A stretch of 64,000 nucleotides of DNA, from positions 1 to 64,000 of the forward strand of contig JAQCEJ010000013.1 in NCBI GenBank assembly GCA_027618475.1. The letters run 5' to 3'. Shown in pieces: positions 46,502-57,000 of this stretch. The translations under genes and the position numbers were made by a program. Every line of letters begins with the position of its first letter. Positions within the stretch are counted from its first letter, which is position 1. The notes below the pieces were generated by a model, which worked only from the letters and a program-made list of their open reading frames with translations, was not told the origin of the DNA and made no database searches. This DNA comes from Planctomycetota bacterium. Its GTDB lineage: Bacteria; Planctomycetota; Planctomycetia; Planctomycetales; Planctomycetaceae.

Positions 46502-47035
46502 TCACTCAGCAACTTTGCCGAAAAATCCCCCTTTGTTGAGCGCGGCTACGGCATCCGTTACAACAATTCCCGTTCCTGCCAAAGTAACGCTTCCTGCTTC
46601 ACGATCGACGTCGATCTTCGTCGTGCCTTTGACATCCTGCAGTGTCTTTTGCACGTCCTTCACGCATGCGCCACAGCAGAGATGCACGCCCGTCAATGTG
46701 ATTTTGTCGGATTTTGCATCCTCTTCAGCACCGGATTCTGGAAATTCAATATCTTTCTTGCCATGTTTCGCGGAGCCAAAGAATCCTCCTTTTGCCAAGG
46801 CGTCGACGCCCCGTTGTGCGGCATCATCGTCAGCCGCTTTGAATGCGACGACTTTGGTATTGCGATCGACCTGAACATCAGAAACACCATCAACACCAGT
46901 CAGCGCCTCATTGACTCCATCAACACATGCACCACAGCAAAGGTGCACCCCTTTGACGGTAACGTCTCCTGCGAGCAAAGAACTTGCAGAAAGACCCAGG
47001 AAAAGGACTGCGGTCGCAATGGGAAGGGACTTCAT
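46502..47035 (-). CDS. Secreted tandem HMA-like protein with two CCGAC sites
   Basis: 177 residues with a signal peptide (1-22, cut after 'SLLAG'). Two copies of a ~75-residue unit follow (~24-90 and ~110-177). Each begins with 'GVHLCCGACV' (C33, C34, C37 and C120, C121, C124) and ends with 'KGGFFG'. The units resemble heavy-metal-associated domains, but with CCxxC in place of the usual MxCxxC. An acidic linker joins them. The protein should bind a soft metal such as copper or cobalt outside the cytoplasm (inference). It has a strong terminator and a 387-bp upstream gap. Confidence 0.85.
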   Translation of the reverse strand: MKSLPIATAVLFLGLSASSLLAGDVTVKGVHLCCGACVDGVNEALTGVDGVSDVQVDRNTKVVAFKAADDDAAQRGVDALAKGGFFGSAKHGKKDIEFPESGAEEDAKSDKITLTGVHLCCGACVKDVQKTLQDVKGTTKIDVDREAGSVTLAGTGIVVTDAVAALNKGGFFGKVAE

Positions 47036-47422
47036 AATGCGGTCTCCTCAACGAACGGAAAGGGGTGAAATCATACGGCGATCAACACAGATGATAATAC
47101 ACAACATTCGTAGTGTAAATAGTTTGATACATAAATGTAAAGCGATGCGAGAATATGAATGAAAGGAAGCGGTTCATTTGTTTACTGTTTTATCGAGCAC
47201 GATTGAGTTATAGGCGTATAGAAAGTCTGTGGTCGCTGGCTAAAAGTTCAAGGCCTAAACAACATCGAGGCCCGGAAACAAATAAAATAATTTTTATGGC
47301 AATTATGGCCCGAATGTTTTGCAATCAGGTATGGGTTTAATGTTAAGATAAGGCGACATAGGTCGGATTCCGGATTCAAGTTCTGGTTGTGCGCCAACTC
47401 ACTTTCAAAAAGGATTTCGAGC
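47036..47422. other. 387-bp AT-rich divergent intergenic region
   Basis: No gene is supported. The region is clearly AT-richer than its surroundings and lies between two divergent genes, so it should hold promoters for both the HMA-like gene and the DUF1549/1553 gene. An AAAAAGGA element at 47407-47414 is the likely ribosome-binding site of the latter. A weak GGCCT/AGGCC pair (47252-47272) has no obvious role. Confidence 0.55.
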
Positions 47423-49708
47423 GTGGCAAAACTTGTGCGTAGAAATTTCAACTGGCTGAGGTTGTCGAGTTCTTGCCTGCTTCCTTTCGTCGTTTTGCAG
47501 GCGATGTGGATCACCTCGGAATATTCCCTGGTCAAGGCGGCAGAAAAGAAGTCGGGCAAATCCTCCTCATCTGATGTGCTCAAGGCTGCGACAAACGAGC
47601 TTTCCGCCGACCATGTCTCAGGCGGATCGATCGATGAAGTGCTGAATCAGGAAAATGTCACGCGAGGCGTTAAAACAGCACCTCTTCCGCTGGTGTCGGA
47701 CCTTGCCTTCATTCGGCGTTTATCGGTCGATCTTATTGGGCGTATTCCGACGACCGCTGAAATTGAAGAATTTGAGAGTTGGCCCGAAGCGGAACGTCGC
47801 ACGATGCTTGTCGATCAATTGATGAGCGATGACCGCTTTGTCGATCGTTGGACGACCTTCTATGCAGATCTCTTGCGGCTGCGCTCTAACGCAGAAGGGG
47901 GAGCAGCGGCAATCGCATACATTCATCGGTCTCTGGCCGACGAAGTCCCCTACGATGAATTGTGTCGACAACTGATCTCGAAGAACGGTAAAGCGGGTGC
48001 AGTCCCTGAAGTTGGTTTCATTCTTGGTGATGGGGCCGATCCGATGGCGATGGCTGGTGTAACGTCACAGGTCTTCCTCGGTATTCGCGTCGCTTGTGCC
48101 CAGTGCCACGACCATCCGTTCGATGTCTGGAAACGAGAAGATTTTTACGGATTAGCCGCGTTTTTCGGAAAGACCCGTCGTGTCGAAAACCAGTTCACCA
48201 ACACGATTTACACGACCGAAGCCGGAGATACACTGGTCCTCTGGCCCCCTGAGGGCGTCGGTAAACCGGAAGAGCGCAAACCGATGGAGCCCCGTTTTCC
48301 ATTTGCGATGTTGCCGGAAGATCATCCGAGCGTCGTTCGCTTGAATGCGCGCCGCAAAGCGCTCGCCGCCGAAAAAGCTGCTCTATTGGCGCAGCAAAGT
48401 GCCGAAGTCGATACCGATGACGTCTTGGACGATCTGCTGGCAGATGCCGACAAAAAAGTCGAACAACAGACGCGAAAAGAGGGTATCGATGAGTCACTCG
48501 AAGAGGCCCGCACCGAGGTTCGTAAGATCGGCAGAACGGGTGGGCGTAATACCACGAGTGAATGGCGGACAGAACTGGCTGAAGAAATCACCAGTCCCCG
48601 CAATCGTTATTTCTCGCGCTGTTTCGTTAACCGCGTCTGGAACGAACTGATCGGCCGCGGATTTGTCAATCCTCTCGATGACTTCAACCAGAACAATCCC
48701 CCGAGCCATCCTCAGTCACTCGATTATCTTGCCGATGAATTTGTCGCCAATGGTTACGATCTGAAGACCCTTGTCCGAATGATCGTCACCAGCGATATTT
48801 ATCAGCGAGGTCACACCGACATCGCCGAAGAATCGGTGCGGAACGAACTGGAAGAATCGTTCCTCGCACTCCCTCACCGCCGCATGAATAGCGAAGCGCT
48901 GTACGACAGCATTGTTATCGCCGGACATTTGTTTGGGGTGAAGCATGAAGCGGGCAAGAACATGAAGACGGTCTGGACCGAAACCCGAGTTCCCAAACAG
49001 CCGGGAGGTTTGAATTCTCCATTGCTCGCCGGGGGCGACGGAAAATCGATGAAGCGAGAAATGGCTGCCGCCGACTCAGAAGAGCCGTTGCCCGGTTATA
49101 GTCTTGAAAGTGCTGTCGAACTCGACTTTGACGCATTGCTCGAAGAAAATCCCGAGGATCTCGTTGCTGCTGACGACGAGGGTGAAGGGGTCAAAGTCGA
49201 ACAAATGCGTGCCATGTCGAAAGAAGAAATTGAAGCCGAGCGGATGCGGATGCAGGCTCAGCAGAATTCCTTTTCGTATATCGAACGATTTGTGCGGCAG
49301 AGGATCGACGACAATCCCTCCTTTATCAGTTCATTCCGAATGGCATCCCCTGCGGATTCCGAACACTTTCTGAGAGTATTTGGTCAGCCGGAGCGCATTC
49401 AACTGGGTGAAACGCGAGATCATGCCCCATCGATGCGGCAAGCCTTGATGTTGCTCAATGGTCGCCTGAGTCACGAGGCCGCTCGAGTGGGCGAACTCGA
49501 ACCCATTTTTGAATACCTCGTTGGTCCCAGGAAGAATATCGAAAAGGCCGTCGAACTGGCTTATGTCGAAGTACTGACCCGCAAACCGACCAGCCAGGAA
49601 GTCGAAGAGGGGGTTGAAATCGTCAATACGGCTGACAACTCTCTCAATGGTGTCGCCGACTTGCGTTGGGTACTGCTGAACTGCAACGAGTTTCGTTTTG
49701 TTCCCTGA
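47423..49708 (+). CDS. DUF1549/DUF1553 (PSD) domain cytochrome-like protein
   Basis: 761 residues from the GTG at 47423, chosen for AAGGA just upstream and because the signal peptide (~1-40) then has normal length; a TTG at 47387 is possible. DUF1549 spans ~50-265 ('FIRRLSVDLIGRIPTTAEI', 'EVPYDELCRQLI') and includes C225-A-Q-C228-H229, a CxxCH site. A charged Ala/Glu/Asp-rich coiled segment (~300-385) follows. DUF1553 then covers most of the rest ('RYFSRCFVNRVWNELIGRG', 'LDYLADEFVANGYDLKTLVR'). The family is typical of Planctomycetes and its role is unknown. Its usual DUF1501 partner follows after 81 bp. Confidence 0.93.
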   Translation: MAKLVRRNFNWLRLSSSCLLPFVVLQAMWITSEYSLVKAAEKKSGKSSSSDVLKAATNELSADHVSGGSIDEVLNQENVTRGVKTAPLPLVSDLAFIRRLSVDLIGRIPTTAEIEEFESWPEAERRTMLVDQLMSDDRFVDRWTTFYADLLRLRSNAEGGAAAIAYIHRSLADEVPYDELCRQLISKNGKAGAVPEVGFILGDGADPMAMAGVTSQVFLGIRVACAQCHDHPFDVWKREDFYGLAAFFGKTRRVENQFTNTIYTTEAGDTLVLWPPEGVGKPEERKPMEPRFPFAMLPEDHPSVVRLNARRKALAAEKAALLAQQSAEVDTDDVLDDLLADADKKVEQQTRKEGIDESLEEARTEVRKIGRTGGRNTTSEWRTELAEEITSPRNRYFSRCFVNRVWNELIGRGFVNPLDDFNQNNPPSHPQSLDYLADEFVANGYDLKTLVRMIVTSDIYQRGHTDIAEESVRNELEESFLALPHRRMNSEALYDSIVIAGHLFGVKHEAGKNMKTVWTETRVPKQPGGLNSPLLAGGDGKSMKREMAAADSEEPLPGYSLESAVELDFDALLEENPEDLVAADDEGEGVKVEQMRAMSKEEIEAERMRMQAQQNSFSYIERFVRQRIDDNPSFISSFRMASPADSEHFLRVFGQPERIQLGETRDHAPSMRQALMLLNGRLSHEAARVGELEPIFEYLVGPRKNIEKAVELAYVEVLTRKPTSQEVEEGVEIVNTADNSLNGVADLRWVLLNCNEFRFVP

Positions 49709-49789
49709 TATAGACATTAGGTTGTTCCCGCATTGTGTTCTGTGCATCGAAAAAACTACTATTTTAGACGTTGAACAAGGAGTTCGCTG

Positions 49790-51046
49790 ATGAAATCTTG
49801 TCCCGACTATCGCATGACTCGCCGGACGATGCTGGGAGCAACCGGTGCCACGTTGTTCGGCCTGCAGCTTCGCGAATTGCTCGCGTATGCCGACACGGCA
49901 TCGCAGACCAAAGCCGAACACGTCATTCTGTTCTGGAACGGTGGCGGGATGACGCATCTCGATACATGGGATCCCAAACCGGGTCGCCCGACTCAGGGCG
50001 AATTCAACCCGATCGACACGTCAGTGCCGGGAATTCAGATTTCCGAGATCTTCCCACAACTTGCTCAACAAATGCATCATTGTGCGTTGGTCCGTTCGAT
50101 CGCCGGTACTCAGGGAGATCACGGTCGCGGTACATATAATGTGCAGACCAGCTATCAAATGACGCCGAATCTCATTCATCCCGGTTTCGGTTCGGTCGTC
50201 GTTCACGAAAAAGATAAAATGAGCGAGTTGCCGTCATTCGTTTCAATCAGCGGTCGTGCTCCGAGAGCCAGTTATCTCGGTCAGACGTGCGAAGCGTATT
50301 TCGTCGGTGCCCCCGGCGAAAAAGACCCGTATCTTGCCTTCCCTGAAGGGATTACGCAGGTCCGTGGCAACAGCCGGCTCGAAGTTCTCGAACGCTTTAA
50401 TCAGCGTTACAGTCAGAAGAACCCCGGAGAGTCGAATGTCGCCACAAAAACAGCGATCGGCGACGCCGTCAAATTGATGCGCAGTCCGGCGCTGTCGGCG
50501 TTCGAACTCGATAAGGTTCCGACCACGATGCTTAACCGATACGGCGACAATACGTTTGGTCGGGGAGTCATGCTTGCGAAACAGCTTGTCGAAACGGGTG
50601 TTCGTTTCGTGCAGGTCAATCGTGGTGGATTTGATACTCACTCCGCCAACTTCCCGGCGATGCAGGCACATGGCGATGTGATGGACCCGGCTCTCGCTTC
50701 GCTTGTCGAAGATCTCGCCGAATCGGGTCTGTTGAAGAAGACGCTGATTGTCATGCTCAGTGAATTCGGACGCACGCCAATGATCAATGAAGACGCAGGT
50801 CGCGATCACTGGGCCAACGTATTCAGTTGCTTTATTGCCGGAGGGGGTATTACCGGTGGAACGGTCATCGGTTCTTCTGATGAAGACGGCTATGAACCGA
50901 AAGACCGTCCGGTTCAGGTCGCCGATCTGCACGCGACGTTCTGTCAGACGCTCGGAATTGACCCGGCGAAGGAAGTGATGACGCCGCTCCGTCGACCGAT
51001 GAAACTTGTCGACAACGGTACACCGATTGCGGAACTGTTTGCGTGA
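49790..51046 (+). CDS. DUF1501 family protein
   Basis: 418 residues with a twin-arginine-type leader ('TRRTMLGATGATLFGLQLRE', ~10-29). Family features: 'LFWNGGGMTHLDTWDPKPG', 'GVRFVQVNRGGFDTHS', 'MLSEFGRTPMINEDAGRDH' and 'CFIAGGGITGG'. AAGGAG at 49777-49782 supports the start. It forms the standard pair with the DUF1549/1553 gene before it, unlike the DUF1501 gene at 1907. The two DUF1501 proteins share key motifs but differ in length and in the central region. Confidence 0.94.
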   Translation: MKSCPDYRMTRRTMLGATGATLFGLQLRELLAYADTASQTKAEHVILFWNGGGMTHLDTWDPKPGRPTQGEFNPIDTSVPGIQISEIFPQLAQQMHHCALVRSIAGTQGDHGRGTYNVQTSYQMTPNLIHPGFGSVVVHEKDKMSELPSFVSISGRAPRASYLGQTCEAYFVGAPGEKDPYLAFPEGITQVRGNSRLEVLERFNQRYSQKNPGESNVATKTAIGDAVKLMRSPALSAFELDKVPTTMLNRYGDNTFGRGVMLAKQLVETGVRFVQVNRGGFDTHSANFPAMQAHGDVMDPALASLVEDLAESGLLKKTLIVMLSEFGRTPMINEDAGRDHWANVFSCFIAGGGITGGTVIGSSDEDGYEPKDRPVQVADLHATFCQTLGIDPAKEVMTPLRRPMKLVDNGTPIAELFA

Positions 51047-51425
51047 TGAGCGATGATTTCCGGTTCCCTGCCTGAACGCGAAAGGTGGATTTCACCGGCA
51101 TCGCAGGTTTTTTGACTATGTTCCGTGCCTTTATGTTAATTATGCTATGAACAATAGAGGTCGGCTCGACATCTCGACGGGTCGACCTTTTCATATTTCG
51201 GGATGTCGGCATGCGATGAGTCTGTCGACCCAATTCGCAAATTCGTTACCGCAAACACGGTTGGAATTGGCTTGAAAACGTCACGACGACAAAAGCCGAT
51301 ATCCTGTTGACCGAACCAGACGCCCTGATTTAGGTTGGAAAGGATGCCAGCTTATCAGTCGACGAAAAAAATTCAGATATCCGAGGCGGGCAGGATAGGA
51401 CTTGCCGGCCGCAAAGGGGGACGTC
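51047..51425. other. 379-bp intergenic region before module B
   Basis: No gene is supported. It contains a probable terminator hairpin near 51158-51191 and must contain the promoter of the large plus-strand cluster that follows. AAAGGGGG at 51413-51420 is the likely ribosome-binding site of the TPR gene. Confidence 0.5.
51158..51191 (+). terminator. Possible intrinsic terminator
   Basis: AGGTCG (51158-51163) pairs with CGACCT (51183-51188), with an inner TCGA/TCGA pairing, and is followed by TTT. It lies 112 bp after the DUF1501 stop. The stem is short and the tail only fair. Confidence 0.45.
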
Positions 51426-53930
51426 GTGATCGTCATTCGCCAATCGCTGAAATCATTGTTGGTGCTGCTCACGATCGGCACCGGTTTCCTGCTTTTCGGC
51501 TTGGAACTCTCCCGTTCCCAGGATTCCGCCAATGAGGCTGCGCCTGACGAGTCGACATCAGGTTTGCGCGGCTCGATTATCGAAGATCGAACCGCATCCA
51601 AACTGATCGAAGCGGGCGATTCCCGCATGGATGCCAACGAAGCCGACAAGGCCGTTGAGATTTGGGAATCGGTTCTCGAACGATATCCCCGCAGCCGTTA
51701 TCGTTTCGTCGCCCATATGCGCTTGGGTGATTATTACCTTCAGCGCGACCGCTCGTACGATAAAGCCCGCCTGCATTTCGAAGCTGCCGCCAGCGAAGAA
51801 AACTCCGACGAAGAACAGCGGGCCGAAGCCACGCTCCGTCTCGGTGTCGCACATTTCGAATCGCGCAATCACGGGAAATGCTTTCAGGCGATGCGAGACG
51901 TCATCGAAAAATTTCCCGTCAGCCCTCAGGTGAATCACGCGTATTACTACATCGGCCTGGCTCACTTTCAATTGGGACATTACAGCCGTGCTATCGCCGC
52001 TCTGGAAAAAGTAGGAACGAATGTTTCCGAAGAAGACGGTATGACCCCTAAAGTGGAAGCCGGCAAACGGTTTTTCGTCAAAATTGAAGATGCCGATCTC
52101 GCCGTACTCGAATCCAATCAGGCAATTGATGTCAAATGTACTACGAAAAGTGGCGACTCTGAACTCGTAAAGTGCTATCCGGTGGGGCGAAACGTTCGTA
52201 TCGCACTCGGAAGCATTCCCACGGCATTGGGAAAGACGGTGCAGGGGAATGGCCGACTCGAAGTCATCGGCAACGACGAAGTACATATCACTTACATCGA
52301 TTCGCACACAGCCGACCGCACATTCGATCGACCTGTCGACAAGCAGATAATGATCGTAAGTAACGCTATGGTGCAGGTCATGGACGGCGCATTCAACGAA
52401 GCTCTGCAGGGGGTCGTCCTTGATAAATCGATGAATCTACAGATCATCGATCTCGATCGGGATCTCGGTGACGACGCCGATACATTGACGGCAATCGTCG
52501 AAGTCTTTCGCGTCAAGACCGAAGAAGAGCTCGAGAATGAAGCAATTGCCCTGCAACAACAGGCGGCGACTCAACCTCCTGTGGAGAAAGCAGAGGATGA
52601 TATCGACATCCCGGGTGACGAAGAGGAAGTCGATCGTCTGAAACGTGTCGACCGACTGGAAGTGACTCTCACCGAAGCAAAGATCAAAGTGACATCCTCT
52701 CCAACGCTTCCCTCGCCCGATGATGATGATGAGTCGAGATCTGCCGCTCAGTCCGAAGACGAGAAATCGAAAACCGAATCCAGAAAAACAGCCGATGATA
52801 AGAAGGCCGAAAAAGTCAAAAAAGAGGACGTAGGGGATCAACCGTCACCGGCAAGTGACGAGCCCGAATCACCGCTGAATGCTTCTGCCGAACCGGTTGA
52901 TGATGGTTCTGTACATAGCGGAGTCTTTCGCGGCAACGTGCAACTGACGAAAGCAGACGAGGTCGTCGAAAATGACGATCAATTGCAGGCTCGTCCCGGT
53001 GATCTTGTAAGAATCAGTTATATCGACGACCGAAACCTCTCACCCGATTCGCAAATTGTGCTCGGCGAAGTCCGATGCATCGAAGGCAATCTGGGAGGGG
53101 TTCGCGTGACGCGCGCGATGATTTCCAATGAAGAGCTTCGGGTCCGCACGAAATTAAAGACCGCCGATGCTCTGATGAACATTGGCAATCGTTATAAAGA
53201 ATTCGGTCTCGGCGAGAATGCGACGCGAAAATATGAAAATGCATTGCAGGTTTGCGAAGAAATCATGCAGGAAGCAACCCAGACGGGAGGTGCGCTGCTT
53301 GAAGAAACGTACGTGCAACTCTGGCAGATTTATTTTGCAATGGATCAGCTTGATCTCGCCGCAGTAATGGCGTCGAGACTTCAACGAGAGTTTCCACAAA
53401 GCGGTTTTGTCGACGATGCTTTGCTGCAGCTTGCCGACGTTGCCCGGAAGCAGAAAAACTACAATCGGGCGATCGGTATTTATACTCGGCTGGTCAATAT
53501 GCAGACGAGTCAACTCCGTGGTGACGCACAATTCGGAATTGCCGAATGTTACGACGAAATGGCCGCAGTCGCTTCGGAACTGCAGGGCAATCAACTCTAC
53601 GATCGGGCATTTCAAGAATACAAAAAGGTCTTCGATCAATATCCCGAAAGCGGTCGGGTTGGCGAAGCGGTTGCCAAAATGGCCAATTACTATTACCGCC
53701 AGAAGGACTATACGCGGGCGATCGATACCTTTGAAACCGTCCTCGCCAGCCATCCAGATGCGAAATTTCTTGATGTCATTCTCTTTAACTATGGGCGATG
53801 TCTCTACCGCATGAATCGTCGGGACGATGCCCGGCGACGGTTCGATCAATTGATTTCCGATTATCCGGAAAGTCCGCTCGCTGTCGATGCGAAGAAAATA
53901 TCGGAAGCGCTGGCAAAAGCCTCGAACTAG
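51426..53930 (+). CDS. Secreted TPR protein with repeated beta modules (module B)
   Basis: 834 residues from the GTG at 51426, chosen for AAAGGGGG just upstream; a TTG at 51402 is in frame. Signal peptide or anchor at ~4-26. TPR-like repeats (~50-195) are followed by two copies of a beta module: one at ~215-335 ('FFVKIEDADL', 'EVHITYIDSHTADR'), and one beginning at ~335 ('LQIIDLDRDLGDDADTL') and ending with 'VHSGVFRGNVQL' and 'DLVRISYIDDRN' at ~495-545. The second copy is split by a ~75-residue Lys/Glu/Asp-rich insert (~421-495). A second TPR array (~575-830) closes the protein. The same modules occur in the next, giant protein. It is probably a periplasmic or surface scaffold. Confidence 0.85.
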   Translation: MIVIRQSLKSLLVLLTIGTGFLLFGLELSRSQDSANEAAPDESTSGLRGSIIEDRTASKLIEAGDSRMDANEADKAVEIWESVLERYPRSRYRFVAHMRLGDYYLQRDRSYDKARLHFEAAASEENSDEEQRAEATLRLGVAHFESRNHGKCFQAMRDVIEKFPVSPQVNHAYYYIGLAHFQLGHYSRAIAALEKVGTNVSEEDGMTPKVEAGKRFFVKIEDADLAVLESNQAIDVKCTTKSGDSELVKCYPVGRNVRIALGSIPTALGKTVQGNGRLEVIGNDEVHITYIDSHTADRTFDRPVDKQIMIVSNAMVQVMDGAFNEALQGVVLDKSMNLQIIDLDRDLGDDADTLTAIVEVFRVKTEEELENEAIALQQQAATQPPVEKAEDDIDIPGDEEEVDRLKRVDRLEVTLTEAKIKVTSSPTLPSPDDDDESRSAAQSEDEKSKTESRKTADDKKAEKVKKEDVGDQPSPASDEPESPLNASAEPVDDGSVHSGVFRGNVQLTKADEVVENDDQLQARPGDLVRISYIDDRNLSPDSQIVLGEVRCIEGNLGGVRVTRAMISNEELRVRTKLKTADALMNIGNRYKEFGLGENATRKYENALQVCEEIMQEATQTGGALLEETYVQLWQIYFAMDQLDLAAVMASRLQREFPQSGFVDDALLQLADVARKQKNYNRAIGIYTRLVNMQTSQLRGDAQFGIAECYDEMAAVASELQGNQLYDRAFQEYKKVFDQYPESGRVGEAVAKMANYYYRQKDYTRAIDTFETVLASHPDAKFLDVILFNYGRCLYRMNRRDDARRRFDQLISDYPESPLAVDAKKISEALAKASN

Positions 53931-54007
53931 ATTCCACACTTGAATTTCAATCGCTGACGAGAAGCGATCTCAGTTTCCACTGAACCATCTCGTGAAAGGA
54001 TTTCCGT

Positions 54008-57000
54008 ATGAAACGCCCTGGAACCCTAACGCTGTTCGTCTTGGCGATTTTAAGCGGTCTCTTCTGTCTAAACCTTTACGGTCAGGCCAAACCGGATCAG
54101 GCCGATTCGCAAACCTCGTCGTCCGAAGTCGTCGACGAGGTCTCGCGGCAAGCCATGATTCTGGAAACCGAACTAAGCAAGTATAAGGCAACGGCCCCCG
54201 AAGCAGCTGATGTGATGGTGGAGTTGGCCGACCTGTACCACGCAAACGGTCGCGCTTTTGGTCTGATTCGTGTTACCCAACGCTTTGTCGGTGCGCATCC
54301 CGATGACAATCGGCATCAGCAGATGATGCTGAAATTGATCGACGGTCTCGACGCGGTTTCGCGGAATAAAGAAGTCACTGCAGCGTGTCGTCAATTCCTG
54401 TCGAATTACCCCGACGCAGCGGAATGCCCGGCGATTGAAATCCGTCTGGCCGATGCCCTGTTGCAGATGCCCAACGAACAGGACGCCACCGGCGACGCCT
54501 GTCGTGCTGTCTGGAAACGTCAGCCTCAGACCGATCTTGGTAAGCGTTATGCGCTGCTGTCGCAAACGTATTATGCATCGTCATACGACAAAAATGTCTA
54601 CACCAAGGGGGCGATGCTTGCCGACGAAATGCTCGATGAGATGCCGGCCGATGGGTTCCTCGATGAAATTGCCTGGCAGGGAGTTGCTCAATGGCGTCGC
54701 GGCAGCGAGTGGGCAAAGAGCATCGGTACGGCTCAAAAGATGATTGCGAAGGGAATCCCCACAGACAAGCAACGACTTCGGCAAATTCATTACTGGATCG
54801 CTCAAAGTTATAGCTCGCTCGGTCAATGGGCCAACGCGGTTGCCAGTTTCAAACAGGCACGCGCGATGTTGGATGATATGGATATCCATTATCAAATCGT
54901 GAACGTGATGTACAACGATGCGGCGATCAAAGCCGCCGAAATGGATCCGGTCGTCACCGAGTTCTTTCAAAAGTATCCCGACAAAACCGACCGGTACTTA
55001 TTGCGCGGCCTGCTCGCTCTCAAGTACGAACGGGAAGGGGAAAAGGCAACGGCTCATCGGTTGTTCGGAGAACTGTTGAGTTTTGATGCCGCCCGCAACA
55101 ATCACGCTTCGGCCTTTCTTCGGACGGATCCCAATAACAGCGATCCGAATGTTCCGCCGAATTACTCGGCATTGGAATCGACCCTCGTTCAGGCGATAGC
55201 GAATAATCCCACCGATTACGACCGCGCCTACCTCCGGTATGTATTGGCGTATGAGTTGTATCGCGACCGTATGAAGGACGATGCCAAAATGCGAGCGACG
55301 CTGCGCGAGCTTATCGTGCAGTCACCCACAAATGACAGCTACACTCGCAGTGCAATCGAAACATTACTTTACACTCCAGAGAGCGAGCAATCCTTTCAAG
55401 CCGACGTCGGGTTAATTCTCAAGTCACGCCGCGATCATGTCGAACTGGCGACCTTTCGCAATATGCCCGTGAACTGGGCCGATCAGGCCGTCAAGAACGA
55501 CATGCACAAAGCTCATGCCGAATACATGACGGCGCAACTCGCTCAGGCCGATCAGGACATTGTCATGCGACATTGGATCATCGGCGAATCGAATGATGCA
55601 GCCGCTCCTCAGTCGCGCGATCATCTGATTCTCACACAACTTGGTGCTCTCAACGATAAACAGTTTCAGCAGATTGTTTCTCAACAGGCGTACTGGCTAC
55701 GCTATTCAGCTCCGGCCGATCAGCGTCCGAACTGTGTGGCAATGTACGGTCGACTGATTCAGAAATTCCCCAAGGACGAAAACTTTGCGCTGGCGTATCT
55801 TCAAGCTGCCACCGATTATGGTCCTGTCGAAATCGCCAAAGCGGCGACCGAGCATATGCTCACGCTGATTCCTGTCGCTCATAATGCAGAAACGTATCGT
55901 CGCTTGGCTTTGGCCGTCGATCAGAATAAAGACCCCGAACTGATGAAGAAGGTGCTTAACTGGATCGCCGCCCAGGAACAACGTCTGGGACAAAGCGTCG
56001 GTTATGCCTACTACATCGGCGACGTATTGGCCAATCTGGAACTACTCTCCGACGCGATGGCGTACTGGCGTTCGCATCTGGCGACCGATTTGAATCAATC
56101 GGATTCTTATAATTGTGCGTTGCGAATTGCCCGCAATCTGGCCGATGCCGAGCGAATGCAGTTCCTCACCGAACTCACGCAGCTCGACACCATTTATCAT
56201 GGCACTTACGCCACGTGGCTCGCGGATGAGTATTTGAAACTGAACGATCTCCCGAAATTCCAGGCAACATTACAAGCCGCTCGCAAAAAACAGGACGCCA
56301 TATTCTATCGAACCTGGGCTGTCGATTCGAATCCGGCGATATCGTGGATCCATAATTGGCGCAACAACGCTGAAGCGGCTGAGGCCGACAAGAAATTGAT
56401 CTACTCGGCCGTTCGCGACTTTAACGCCGGACTCCCCTCTGCCGTCGCCGAACTGGCACTTTGGGAATTGACGCTGAAAGATGACGTTGCTCCGATGGCG
56501 TATTTACTCGCACTTCAGAATGCGACCCGTACAGCCGGTGATAGTACGTACGACTGGGATCAGATGAATATCTACGCCCAATCGGCTCTTTCTCGGAAAG
56601 ACTACATTACCGCCGCGACGTTGCTTACTGGCATGCTATCGAATATTCCCGCCGTTGATGAAGGGCGAAAGCAATCGGGTCGGGAGTTCGTAGCGCAGAG
56701 TTATTCGCGCATCGGTGGCGTCGGTGTCACGATTGACGAAAAAAGTGAAATTGCACCCCTTCTACAAGCCGGTCTTCATTTGCGATTGGGGGATGAAGAT
56801 TTGGCGTGGCAAACCTATTTGAACAATCTTGCTTTGTTTGATGCCCACCGTTACGAAGTTCCCGTCGATCTGATGTTATTCGTTTGCCAGCGGCACATCG
56901 TGGCCGGCGGCGACGATAATCATAATCGAGTCGAAGATATTCTACGTGGGTGGCTGGTGAAGTACGGAGAAGCGAAGGAATTCGACACATCGATTACGGC

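Noticed and set aside
50243-50932. 229-codon minus-strand frame
   Set aside because: Antisense shadow of the DUF1501 gene.
52690-52905. Purine-rich stretch that looked like a simple DNA repeat
   Set aside because: No repeated unit is seen; it is explained by a Lys/Glu/Asp-rich coding segment.
53154-53939. 261-codon minus-strand frame
   Set aside because: Shadow of the TPR-rich C terminus of the 834-residue protein; no start context and no motif.
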